A stretch of DNA of 64,000 nucleotides from Hymenolepis diminuta (lineage: Eukaryota > Platyhelminthes > Cestoda > Cyclophyllidea > Hymenolepididae), in NCBI GenBank assembly GCA_900708905.1, contig CAADRB010000001.1, positions 4,169,929-4,233,928 on the forward strand, in the 5' to 3' direction. The number at the start of each line of letters is the position of its first letter. Position 1 is the first letter of the stretch. The notes beneath the pieces are model-generated. The model made no database searches and had not been told where the DNA came from. It saw nothing but the letters and a program-made list of their open reading frames with translations. Position numbers and translations under genes: made by a program. Shown piece by piece: positions 36,401 to 48,135 of the stretch.

Positions 36401-39400
36401 CTCATCATCCTCATCCTCATCATCCTCGTCCTCATCATCCTCATCCTCATCTTCATCGTCTTCTTCCTCATCCTCATCAACCTCATCATCGTCGTCTTCA
36501 TCATCATCTTCTTCAGAGGATTTATCAAAATCCCCCAACAGTAAGTAGTTTTAATTTCTCACAAATCTGCAATGCAGTGTGCTCTATTTATTAATCCTCA
36601 CGAAAAGCAGAATGGACTTTTACTAGTTTCGATCAAGAGCATGCACCTGAATAAAGCAAACCGCAAGATGATCTTAAAAACATGGCACAGGTATTTGGAG
36701 TTAGGCTTAAGAAGGTAATGAAGACAGAGCATCATGATTCCCACTTTATTCAAATTTTGGAAGCATTAACTCGTCCAATTATCTCGTAAATGCAGTAATA
36801 TTTATCCCCACAATGTTCGTATTTCATAATGTGATCATCAAGTTCGTGGGTGAGATGATGTTCAAATCATTCCAGGCATAATATAGAGTGGCTGATTCAA
36901 GCAGCTGAAAACGGGTTGATGATAGTAATAAGTTAATGTTAGAAAATATGCTGCGGGATGATTAATCTGTCAAGCGATTCCTATTCAGTGTATTGCATTA
37001 GTTATGAAAATTATTATTTTAAATATGGATGCATTTTGATGAATAGAAAGTTTTCAACAAGAAGAGGAAGAGAGAAAAGAGAGACAATTTAATTTTTTAA
37101 TACATTATTTGTTTTCTGTTTTATATTTCTTCATCATTATCTATTTATGTGATTTCTTTTAATATTGTGGCATCTTTTTTAAATTGAAAATCATTGGTAC
37201 CGATTTTTTCCCGAAATAACCTTAACGAATCTACCAAATCTGGGATCCCCATACTTACAGGAAGGCGGCTAGGCTCTAATAGCTAGGAATAGACACACCG
37301 CCTTTTTCCAGGATTGAGTGGACGCTCAGACTAAAAACAATGAAAATGCAAGACAGATAAAGACGTGAGAATATAGAGGAAATAAAGCATCCTTGCAGAG
37401 TTAATGTGTGATGAGTGTAACAAACGCAAAGGAGCAGAATCATAATGGACAGAGAGTAAAAAGCCGTAATTGATGTACAAATGCACCTAAGATACACGTA
37501 TTGAAAGGAACTGATTCGATTCAATTTGATCAAGAATATGAATATAATAATTGTTTCAATATTGTCTTAATCGACCGGGCGGAATGTACATATGGTTTAA
37601 AATTAGGTTCAACAAGACATTTGAGAAATAAATAAATGTTAATCGTTTTCGTATGCTCTGTAAGCATAAAATGAGATCTTCAGTAGAAATGTATGAAAAT
37701 ATAATTTGCTTAACCTTCAGAAAAAGAAAGCTTAAAGTTTTAATTCTTTTGTTTAAGTGGGTATTAAAACTTTTCCTCTTTTTCCTATTCTTATTCTTAA
37801 ATTAGAGAAGGAAAGAATGACCATCACAGATAGCGAAATGATGGTCCAAGATTCTACTGATTGCGAAATTAGATTTGCTAGGTTTTCCTTAAACCAAATG
37901 CTAATAATGAGTATCAAACAAATCGTTTTTAGAGCGCAAATTTGCTGGATCTAATGGCGTCGTAATTAGAACCGTCAATAAACACGGTAATTTGGGTAAG
38001 TTTAATTATTTCTGTATTATTTATAATAGGGCATTATTAATTACCACTTCTTCCGTGAGCGATTTTAAAATAATATCTCTTCTTCAGTTGAATACCAGTC
38101 AAGAATACCATATGAAACAATTTTCGAATCTCTTCCAGGCATGTTTAAAATGAACTCATTTTCCTATTTTATTATTCTAAAATCTGTTTAATTTTTCTCA
38201 ATTTTTTACAATTAGCCGAATGCCGAGAAGGACTAAATGGAAGAGAAGCACTAAGTAAGGAATATATATGATACTAAAATTTGATGAAAGATACAAATAA
38301 ATCCTCCCTTAAAGTGTATCTCGTTTATTTTAGTTGAAATTCACCCGATCATGCAAAACAATTATTGTTATCGGGCAAAACCACGTAATAATTTACAGTT
38401 TTGTGATTTTCTAAGTCATACTCTATTGGAGGAATTTAAATGTATATTATTATTAGATTTCTTATTTTAGATATGTTTCAACCATGTGTGGCTTGTGAAC
38501 CAATTTACAATGCTGTTCCGGGTAAAATTTATGAGTAGTATATTTAAAGTCGATGTCCGGCTTAAATTTTGCTATTTTGAAAAAAAGTAAAAATTGTTTT
38601 TTTAAGAGAAATTTGTTTCAATGAGAAGAGAAGGCACATATAAGACTCTAATGTATTCTTTAAAAAAACTCCGGTGCAAAAGTTGAATAATTTAATACTC
38701 TTATATGTTGAACTTTTTTAGGAATTTGTCCACCAAAACGATGTAACTACAGCTGCAATACTCCCAAATCCAGAGAAATTAGTAAGGAGATGGCTAAAGT
38801 GCTTTGTTCCAAAATAATGTAATAATTTAACAGACATCTCATCAACTAATTGACAGATAGAGGTCAATCTGTAGCCGAATCTACTGAAAAACTTAATTCC
38901 AGAGTATGCGAGTAGACTTGGAGTCAATCCGTTGAATAGGAATTATCTGTTTGAAACCTAAAGCTAGAATTTGTGGCCCTAATCCATGTCTGTCAACTTA
39001 TTATTAGAGATAGAAAAGAAGCTCCTGTAGTGTAAAATGTCAGGTCGGTCGTTTGATAGGACTGATTTCGCTTCAAAATTTTTATAATGGCTAATTAAAA
39101 ATTAATAAACACATTTTTTACTACATCTTAAATCAGTGAAAGGTATTATATGCAACAATGCATCAGTTAATGTATGGACAACTTGAAGCTACGTTACTCA
39201 TCATGCTCTCTTAAAAATTTTTATATTATTTCAAACAGAGGACAAGCGTCAATTTATAAAGGAGGTCATAGTCGTTAATTACGACACTTCCGACGCACAA
39301 TCTTCCTGCTCGTCTGATTCTTCCTCCTCAACGTCAGGTATAGACTACCATGTTTAAATTAATTATTAAATGTTCCATTATAATTTGATGAAAATCCACT

Positions 39401-41791
39401 GCGTCCTTGCTGTCAAAATTAAAAGATATTCATTTGGCGTTAAAATTGTATTTATGCTATTTCAATGTACCACAGAAGTCATTTTATCGTAAAAAGCGTA
39501 ACGTGTAAACAACCGGTCAATTTTAATAGTTTTTCTTGAAGGGAATTCCCAACCTACCTCAATTTTCTTAGTAATTTTTGTAACTTTTCGAGAGTAATTA
39601 TTATTGTACTCGTAGATTTTGGATTTAAATTACGGTGTCTTTATTTTTAAATTTAGCAATCACTTCTTAGGTTTAAAAACTTGAAGAATTGGGAGGGATG
39701 ACGAAGGATTCAATTCATTTGGTTTCACCTCATTTATATTACTCATCTAAATTTGAGAGATGATATTTCTAATAATTCCCTAGTATATCTTTTCAAACCA
39801 AACTTTCTTTTCGAGTTTGCAAAATTTGGCAAGTGAAAATGAAAACTTCGCGGCAGATCGAATGGGATTAAATGAAATTTTAAATCTTAGACACAGATTC
39901 ATATTTCTAATTTATATATCTGTAGAAATGGCGGAAATGGAATAAAAATGTCTCAACAGAAGAAAGTGTTTTCAAGCTTGACTAAAATAATATCAATACT
40001 TAGATTATCGCTTCGAAGTATTAATGGATGTTAGTTCTGTTTGTATTGAATTAGGGAGACAAATACCGTAAATTATGAGGATAAAAAAAATAATATAAGA
40101 AATCAGTTTAAATGAATATTAAATGCACTATCACTGATCCACAGTTGATAGTTACCAATGAAACGAGGAATCATTCACATTGTGGAATCTTTCAGCTCGG
40201 AATCTTCTTTATTTTCCCCGTCATTCACGTCTGACCCATCAGATAGTAGAAAAATATTTTCGTGTATCATAAAATCTCGAAATTTATTGTTAGAGCTCTA
40301 TTTTTTATTTCAGATTTTTGCGATTGGCGCCGTTCTAAAGTACCGCCCAAGAGTAAGCCAAACAAATTGTTTTATTTATTAGAAAATGCGAATTCTTTTT
40401 GTAATTTGAAACAAAAATTAATTCTCCATGAAAATTTATTTAACGTTCATGTTATTTAAAGATTTCAACGCTTGAGTCGCAACAAAAATAGTATTAAATG
40501 TACAAATATTATAGAAGGTGGTCAATCCAAATACAGTGCTGTATATCTCAGGAAAGTCAAGGTTAAGTGGGATGTCATTCATAGTACGCTTATCGTTCTT
40601 ACTAAACACAATCCCACATCTAATTCTGAGTCTTCTAAATATCAGCTGGAAGAAATCAGAGCAAACACGTTGAAAGTGGCAAAATTAAGTATGTAATATG
40701 TGCGTTGAATAAGGAGTAATAGGGATGTAAATTCCTGTTTTAGGAAATAAATAACAATTTTTCTTGTTGTTTGATGGAAATTTATGATTAAAGAACACCA
40801 ATAAGTAACTTTTTATTAGAAAAACAAGCTACAGTGTCTCAAATTTCATTATGAAACCAGTTGGTTATGACCTTACCGTTGGCCTGCCAATATACGCCAT
40901 CACCCTTGTGCTCTGGCAATAGGTCCTTAAGTTTAACAGTCTACTGATAAATCAGCATTTACAAAGCTTGAGAATTTAAACAGGACTATTTCTCCGTTAT
41001 CTTTTATATGATTAATGATTGTTCCACCCATAGTGGTATTGAAATAATATTTTTAGATAAGCACAACAAGAAAAGTGATGCTGCCTTGTCCAAGAAGACC
41101 GAGGAAAAGAAACAACGAGGTATATTGCTTGTTCATTTGCTTTCACTTTCTTTATTTCTACAATTTAATGCACATAACTTTAATTCTGACAGACTGTAGA
41201 CGCAAAAAATCTGTCGAAGTGGAGAGCAAAATCACTGGAGTCGTCACACCTCTAAAACTTGAGGAATGGAATCGTCAAGGTAAATTAAATATTAGTAATG
41301 GAGGAATCCAGTTTATAATTTGTCAGAGTGTGGCGTAAGTAAATCGCCAAGCTATAATCTCTCCCGTTTTTACGAACTTCACTTTAACAAGAAAGCATGG
41401 TGAAAGAAGCAGTGGCGTACCATTAATATTTACAGATATCATTTTTATGATCTTGTAACCAATATACTGAAATGAAACCACATGGCAGAGTAAAGCTTGC
41501 AATACGGGTAACGATAACGGAGAAATATCAGTATATGGCTTATAGCCGAGGGATGAAACATACGCTGTACAAAAAATAAGTGGACAAAAAGCAGAATTTG
41601 ATCAGTAAACAAATCAAGGAAGCAGTTTGCAGAGATTTAAAAAGAGAAAATCTTTTCTTTATTTGTTTGCACATTATTACCTATTGCGGTTAATGCAGTA
41701 CAGCAGAGTACATTCCATCATTTATTTTATAAATTAAACACTTTGCTATTTTATAGGTTGCAACGACGGGAAATGTAACAAGGAAGAATAA
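30327..41791 (+). CDS. gene B: 35-exon symmetric micro-exon gene, Cys- and Ser-rich product
   Basis: Not recognised by homology. Exons: 30327-30474, 30569-30649, 30777-30842, 30920-30976, 31045-31098, 31222-31281, 31997-32047, 32121-32171, 32299-32358, 32620-32661, 32740-32790, 32967-33008, 34040-34111, 34352-34405, 34559-34612, 34778-34831, 35052-35087, 35392-35475, 35827-35916, 35982-36035, 36175-36540, 37806-37910, 37933-37995, 38088-38138, 38216-38254, 38334-38384, 38471-38521, 38722-38781, 39239-39337, 40196-40261, 40314-40352, 40515-40688, 41057-41119, 41193-41279, 41757-41791. The joined frame has 869 codons and ends GCNDGKCNKEE-stop. All 33 internal exons are multiples of three, all introns phase 1. 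The N terminus has a hydrophobic stretch (YFGIFLIFIPILYIDFLI, residues 7-24), a signal peptide or anchor. Then follow a Lys-rich part, Cys-Gln-Pro exons, repeated 54-nt exons, a long poly-Ser exon and further Cys exons. Exons at 35392, 37806, 40196 and 40515 are the least certain; splice choice there leaned on frame. Confidence 0.72.
31222..32171 (+). CDS. gene B, Cys-Gln-Pro repeat exons
   Basis: Exons 31222-31281, 31997-32047 and 32121-32171 encode VVCQPVCQPVCQEVC, then HCQPYICCLPVCMPTC, then CIPCQPRCEQ. The CxxxC and CxxC spacing is regular, and the last two exons are each 51 nt. Very similar peptides occur on 51-nt exons of gene C (52721-52771, 52963-53013), which is the main sequence evidence that B and C are paralogues. 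The Cys pairs could form disulphides in a secreted product or bind metal. Confidence 0.72.
34352..36035 (+). CDS. gene B, duplicated 54-nt exons
   Basis: Four exons of exactly 54 nt (34352-34405, 34559-34612, 34778-34831, 35982-36035) begin with the same TTGAATGC-type sequence and encode variants of VEC-Q--PNG-I-CEEAT: AERRQSEPHESISFEEAT, VECSQTKPNGPITCEGTL, VECHQEEPNGSIKCEEAT, VECYQAEENGPIVCEYTA. Similarity extends to the acceptor, so these are whole-exon duplications. The exon at 38216-38254 (AECREGLNGREAL) is a shorter relative. Confidence 0.8.
36175..36540 (+). CDS. gene B, poly-serine exon
   Basis: This 366-nt (122-codon) exon, bounded by cttttag and ACA|gtaagt, is the only long exon in the gene. 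It starts EGQNQTNSGTIVKS, which echoes the start of the 35827-35916 exon (ENNQTTSGTITI), then becomes roughly two-thirds Ser from TCA/TCT/TCC codons and ends SEDLSKSPN. The complementary frame reads as Asp/Glu and another frame as His/Pro; both are shadows. Poly-Ser of this kind suggests a heavily O-glycosylated or phosphorylated linker. Confidence 0.75.
36541..37805. other. gene B intron, no further feature
   Basis: Large AT-rich intron after the poly-Ser exon. No acceptor/donor pair with an open phase-1 product was found inside. Confidence 0.4.
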
Positions 41792-41792
41792 A
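41787..41792 (+). terminator. polyadenylation signal of gene B, overlapping its stop codon
   Basis: The end reads GAA GAA TAA AAT, so AATAAA covers the stop codon, exactly as in gene A. A second AATAAATAAA lies near 41845. Confidence 0.5.
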
Positions 41793-41799
41793 ATATAAT

Positions 41800-44700
41800 T
41801 AAATACGTTAGTTTTCATTAACGCCGAGTTTAATATACAATTAGAATAAATAAATCACCAACTTTCAAAATGTTTGATGTGTAATCTAGCATTTGAATCA
41901 AAACTTAGAAGTTCCGCACTGTGTGAGCTTGAGTTTGACTAAAATTATATTACATAAGTATATGTTTAAGATGCTTAAACATCAATTTTCTCTTTTAGAT
42001 ACCAGATAGACCCTTAGTAAATCATTACCAAAATGCCATATATTTTCTGTTATTGAAACGGTATTTTCAATAAATGTTTATTTGATACTTTGATTTTTAC
42101 TCCCAACGTATATGATTCCGAATTGTGTCATGTTGTATTTGAAGAAAAGGTCGTTTTTAGCAGGTAACATTCCAGTGACTGGGTAAGTAGCAAGTTTGCA
42201 TCAAGGCGTCAGTGGTAAAATTATAAAGATCCCGTTCGGTGTTTTATCAAATTGGTAATGATTTTAAAATAAAAATATAATGGAAGGATATTACTTTATT
42301 GGAGTTTATGCGATAAAAAAATACCATAATAAGGATTAAGGTATTTACGGGAATGTAGCAGTTGCATGCTTTCAAAGAATTCACATCGATTTTGGCTTAA
42401 AATGGCATAAAAAAATAAACATAATCATATGCTTCTTAAAGTCCACCCTAAGTAAATTCTATTGGGCACAAGGAGATTAAATAGCGTTGTTACTCTCGAC
42501 CTTTTCCTCTTGAATGCTTAGAGATACAAGTAACTGAAGGTGGCGTGATAAACCGCGGAAATAAACAACTAATCATCAGGCTTTGTATATTATGGGCAAA
42601 ATGTTGATCATGAATACAGGAACCAATTCATAAAATTCAACTTTATGATACAGTTCTCCTCATGAGAATATGTATAACAAATAACTGATCTCTTTTCCTT
42701 CTCCAAACCTTATTGTTATTTCCTTTATTTAGGTACTTTCCCGTGCTTAAAACTTGTAAAAGTTTTCATACTGCCATGGGCACTAATATTACATGAAAGT
42801 CAGCCCTATTTTTTGTCTTGATTTCTTGCAACTTATAAATAATAAACATGATATATTATCTGACGTCGGGTGAATCATTGATGCAATATAATGCTTTAAT
42901 TAATATAATGCATGCTTTCTTAATGATACTGCGCATGTTATATAAACGTATTAAAGGAAAAAATTGTGAATTAAAACAAGGCATTTACAAAATGAACAAG
43001 AAACCTTCTTTTATTAAATGGATTCGATATCGGAGCATAGAAGCGTATAATAGTGTCAAATTTTCATTTAAACGTAGACGGTTATTCTAAGAGTGGAAAG
43101 TGCTTTCCTTTAGAATTTAAGGCAATTAACAATCACTTTATTTTCAACAAGAACGTCTATATATTAAAATAAATTAAAATATGTAAAATATTAGGGTATT
43201 TAGCGTTATATTAAGAATAACATATCGGTGGAATAAATATCTACCTGGAAAATTGTAGAAAGAGCTCATATGATTCTATCATGCTTAACAAATAAGACCA
43301 TATTTTTACTCAAAATTTTGTACTTACTCGTGTTCTTACTAAAGATTTCGAACGTTCACAGGGTGCTATTGACTAGGCGATGAGGTCAAATAGAAAAATC
43401 CATTGGAACTGAATAATGCTTTGGGCACACAGACCCAGGAGGTGCTTATGAGTTAACGAAGCGTACACACTTTCTTAATTCAGATTATAAACTTTTCATA
43501 GGCACAGCCTTTACTCAATAATCCACAGATGTGCACATTTTTCATCTTTTAGGAAGCAAATGCATGTATGGAAATTAGTAAAAAAATGTATAATTGCGGT
43601 AGATATATTTATCTAACCACCACTACCGGGAGAATTTGATCCCCGTTTGTCTGTAGAACTGAAGACTTATGCGTATTTAAAGGCATATTTAAGAAAATTC
43701 GTTTTAAAAATGACCAAATAATTAGTTAAATTTTGTTGGCGGAGCCACATACGTGTATGAAATGATAGATTAGTGATTGAAGACTTCTAATAAAACAAAT
43801 GCATCGTGATCATTAAATGAAGACTTAAAATTTTAGTGTAGTGATCTCGACAGATAAGAAGAGTACATATTAATTAGTTAGAGATTTCATTAAAGTGCAA
43901 TCTTGGGGAAATTAGTATGACCAGAATACTAGGAAAATGCCTAGAAATTCCTATTTATTTGGAAAAATGGAGTAAAGTCTGAGAAGCTTGTGGTACAAAT
44001 GATCGGTTCGCTACTATTGCTGTTATATTTATTATTACTAAACACAGTATTACAAAACAAAAACATTAGATGTTTTTAATCGCAGAAAAGCATCTGAATG
44101 CTAAAAATAGTAAAACGGATGTGATGGGACAATAAGAAGTAGAGAACAACATTTATATTACTTAAATTTTAGGTTTTCCACTTCTTATTTTTCCGAAGCT
44201 GAGCAATTACATTTAGTAGATGGTAGTCGCGACTCAGATCTGACAGTATGCATGCTCTTAACATCTACGCATAAAGCAGTTGTTTATCTTTTAATCACCA
44301 TAAATAGTTTTGGTTAATTTAATAAAGAGCCTAAAATGTAAAAATATTGACGTCTCAATACGTTTTCTGTTGGTTATCAGTCAAATGCATTCAAAAGAAT
44401 ATTATACTCTATGCTTTAAACCTTAGTTTCTGAATGAGCTCGTATCTGGAATGTTCAAAGCCTATTGACCAGTTTGTTGAATTGAGTTGCTGGCTTCGTC
44501 ATTTCCATAAATTTGTATATCTTTAAATTCGCATTGTTAAAGTAGTGTTAATTCAAATAAGTAGAAATTAATCCATAATTTAAATTGCACAAAAGCATTT
44601 GCTAGAGTGATCCTCAAAGGCTTATATGAATCTATTTAAGTGGTGAATAGGCGTCAGCGAGTAAAAAACGATCATGAATACCAAATCAGTTTAATAAGGT

Positions 44701-45345
44701 ATGAAGGAATCCTAATGAAGGTAAACTAGAGATACATTATCCAGGTTCGAAGAGTCTTGCTAAGCTACCACCTTCACAATTCATTGGATATTTTCTGCAC
44801 AAAAAATTTGCCACGGGCAAGGTTTCTTGAGAAGTAAATAGAAGTCACATGAGTTGATGTGCAAATTATCTGGATTAAAATGGGGGATTTATTGTTCACC
44901 GATATAAGGATATAAAGAACAAGTACGTTGGGGCTCCACAATTAGCTATAAGTTGTATAATTTCGGGTCATTCTTCACCCTAAGGAGCCACATCTTGGTG
45001 AATCGGTTACTTTAAATCAGGTCTCAATTGATCGATTTTACTAAAAGCTCTTAAATAAATATAATTTTGAATGAATGATTCCTGCTTATGCAGATATTTT
45101 ATACGGATCGACCATAACTATGTTAGCTGAAAAGCAATAATTCTTCAAGGTTAACCTTTCAATTTGGTCATGAAAAGAAATTAGAAAATATTCCTTTGAA
45201 CTATGCTATACATTGTGGTTGAAAATACGTCAATCTGCCTATTCCTATTCTATTTATAATGAGTTAGCAATAATGTGTCACAGAAATATTAAGCGACATT
45301 TTTCTTCCTTCCAGTGTTGAACTATATAATCAAATGAATATACAG
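41800..45345. other. no recognisable gene
   Basis: AT-rich intergenic sequence between genes B and D. An 80-codon Lys-rich open frame (42848-43090) has no recognisable motif and is treated as chance. Upstream exons of gene D may be hidden here. Confidence 0.4.
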
Positions 45346-47047
45346 GACAAAATGCACCCACATGCCTCTTATTAGGCCATGAGGATCATCCAAGAGTAAG
45401 TAAATTATACACTCCGAGTGAATTTGAATAGATTTTGTCTGTGTTATAACTTTTACCAACACTAGCTCCCTTTTCGGGTAGTAAAAAGACATTAAAATCA
45501 CATTTTCATATCAAAATGCCAAAAAGCTGCTTCGATTCACGTTATTTTGTCATCAGTGATTCAGGTGGCTCCGACACGGGGATAACGTTCATGTAAACAG
45601 ATGTAGTCTTGAGAATCTCGAGCATGTGAATAAATAAATTTATTAGTAAGGTGTGGTTATCATAATTTTTATGAATATAATGAAAATTTAGAGAAAAATC
45701 TTTCTTTGGCATGTCGAAAGTTTAAAATTAAAGCAACAAAAGTTTGATGAAAAACGATACAATAGAATTTGAAATACTATTATTTTTTCCCTCGTGTTCA
45801 TGGACCTTACAAAAGTTAAACGCCCTGAACTTTTGCCTATATTCGGGGTTTGAAAGGTGGATGTAAATTTTGTAGTTATATTATTTTCGTCGTTTTAAGG
45901 AAGCTGAAAAACTAAGGATGGCTGACAGAAAGGGATTATAAATTACTTTAACAATAATAAGGCAAGTGGAGGAAAAAGCTCTAAATTCGCTTTCAATCTG
46001 GTCAATTTTGTTGCCTATCATTAGGGAATAAAACCTCCTTTATATGGATGTGTTATTCAGATGTCAGTGACATATTAGGAGACCATCCATTAAGTGAAAA
46101 TTTCTTTATTCCATTCATTCGTTATACCTCGATGTATTAGATGCTTCTGATTTCCGGATAACTAGGAAATTAATGTTAGATCCCACATCATCACAAGGAT
46201 GTTTACTCTTTTTTATAAACCGCCCTTTATCTGTACTTATCATATGGTTACCTACATTAATACAAACATCATTTTGAGTTAGGAGTTTTGTTTCGCCATT
46301 CATCATACAGAATTTTAATCCACACCAATCAAAATTCTGCCATCAAATCTTCTTTTTTATGAGTTTGTCTGATTTTCTATTCCCCGTGGAGATTGATATT
46401 ATTTTAAAATATTTGCCTCCTTGTTCTCTAACTTAATTCGTAAAATTAAGCAAATGTGAGCTGGTTACGATACTATAAAAGAATGAAAATCTTTGTTTAT
46501 GAAAATCACTGCGATTTTTCCTTAATTGTCAGGAAAACCTGTCTCCATCAGAAATAAACATTACAAATATCCCAAAGGCATTAACACCAAAGTTTCCAAA
46601 TTGTAACCCGAGCTCCGGATATAGCTTTTCCTCTGAAAAAAAGAAATCTCCATTCTTTGGTAAGTTCTCATCCAATTCTTATTTGTAATACGAATATTAA
46701 TTGATCAGTCATTTAGGTAAAATGTACCTGATGCAATGCGTGATCAGTTCCTATTAAGGCCATCTCGTCTGCGCATCCTTCTGAAAAAAGACAATGAACC
46801 TCAGCTGTATGCTAATTGGCATTCATATTGCCAATTTACAGTATATATACATATTGACTGAACTGTGTAAGACTCATTTCATACGGGCACATGATGTGAT
46901 CTGTATTTAGATGGCATACACCCTGGGCGTGGCTACTTTGATAGGCATAGTCTTCGTCTACAAAGCTGCATGCAGAGAGAGGAGTCATTGTCAGTGGTGT
47001 ACAAACCAAAGTCCTTTTTGTCAGAACCAAATGTACCTGCAGATTAA
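45346..47047 (+). CDS. gene D: partial, three exons, unknown function
   Basis: Three exons join in frame: 45346-45395 (50 nt, enters in phase 1, leaves in phase 0 at AAGA|gtaagt), 46533-46659 (acceptor attgtcag, donor TTTG|gtaagt) and 46911-47047 (acceptor tgtatttag, ends in TAA). The product contains APTCLLLGHEDHPRENLSPS, then SSGYSFSSEKKKSPFFDG, then IHPGRGYFDRHSLRLQSC, and ends KSFLSEPNVPAD. The composition is that of an ordinary protein rather than a random AT-rich frame, and phases agree across both introns. Exon phases are mixed, unlike genes A-C, so it is probably unrelated to them. I do not recognise the family. The start and any earlier exons were not found. Confidence 0.45.
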
Positions 47048-48135
47048 AGTCCATAAGTAAAATTAATATTTATTGACTAAAAGTGTTTATTGTATCCACC
47101 AGACTTCGTTTTACATACCATACTACATATCCGTATTCAAAATGCATAACTCACTGTTCGTAATGGACTCGATTAAGATAATTACATCTACTGATTGTGT
47201 CACCACTGATAATATACGATATAAGATGAGAGTAATACAAAGCAATGCATTTTACAACACGGCAAAGAATCGTCCTGGATCAAATCAGTTTGAATTATTA
47301 CTAATATTGAAGTACAGCTATCAAAATCATAGCATCGTGAATGTAGAAGGAAATAAAATCAAACCAAAAAGCGATTTACTGAAATTAGGAGATAAAATAT
47401 AGAGATATGTGATCCAGCTGCAAAAGCGAATGAATAAGGGAGGCAATGAATAAACATAAGATCTGAAACTTTTCAGAAATCCCACAGATACTATTTATCA
47501 ATAATTACTTTTCTACTTTAACTCTACTTCTTTATTCCCCATGAACGCTTTCAGTGGAACTACAGAAAGAATATCTAGTCTAGACCTTGTCAATGGATGC
47601 TATAAGAAAATATTCGCCATAAAAAGGGATGAAATATGTTAATTTTAATTTGACAAATAAGATAGACCAGAGTCGGCAGTAATTCGACATCAAACATTGA
47701 TGTCACAGCAAAGTAATTAATTTTATTCCATTTTAATTTGCATGGTTTCAGCCCTAGGGTAGAGAAAACAGAATATCTATTGAAAATACACATATGACAT
47801 TATATTCTAGACATATGAGACAAGTGATTCTGATGATTATGCATTAGGGATGCATTTATCTCTTTGTTTTATCTAGATATCAGAGCAAAAATTGTTTTAC
47901 AATCTATAAGCAAGATATCCTAGTTTACAAATAGGGTAGAGCTAGTGGGATCACACACGTCAGTTAGGCACAAAATCGATTAATTATCACCTTGAAATAT
48001 AAAAACGGGCTAATGACAGAAAATACAATCCTTATGGGAAATTTGATAGACATAACTGACTAAAATGTTATTTACTCAAGAGGAAATACCTGACTTGTTC
48101 ACGTTACAATAATGCTTCCGCCCTGAAATCACCCC
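47048..48135. other. no recognisable gene
   Basis: 3' side of gene D and AT-rich DNA. A 109-codon open frame at 47073-47402 starts with TTG, has no motif and is not called. Confidence 0.4.

Noticed and set aside
36179..36538. 119-codon Asp/Glu-rich frame on the minus strand, and a His/Pro-rich plus-strand frame
   Set aside because: Both are shadows of the poly-Ser exon of gene B, which has proper splice sites and fits phase 1.
40820..40860. Possible extra exon of gene B after ttattag
   Set aside because: The phase-1 reading hits a stop after ten codons and no in-frame donor precedes it; it could only be an alternative last exon.
42848..43090. 80-codon Lys/Ile-rich plus-strand frame
   Set aside because: Typical chance frame in AT-rich DNA; no splice or promoter context.
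47073..47402. 109-codon plus-strand open frame after gene D
   Set aside because: It starts with TTG, lies in the presumed 3' UTR and has AT-driven composition.
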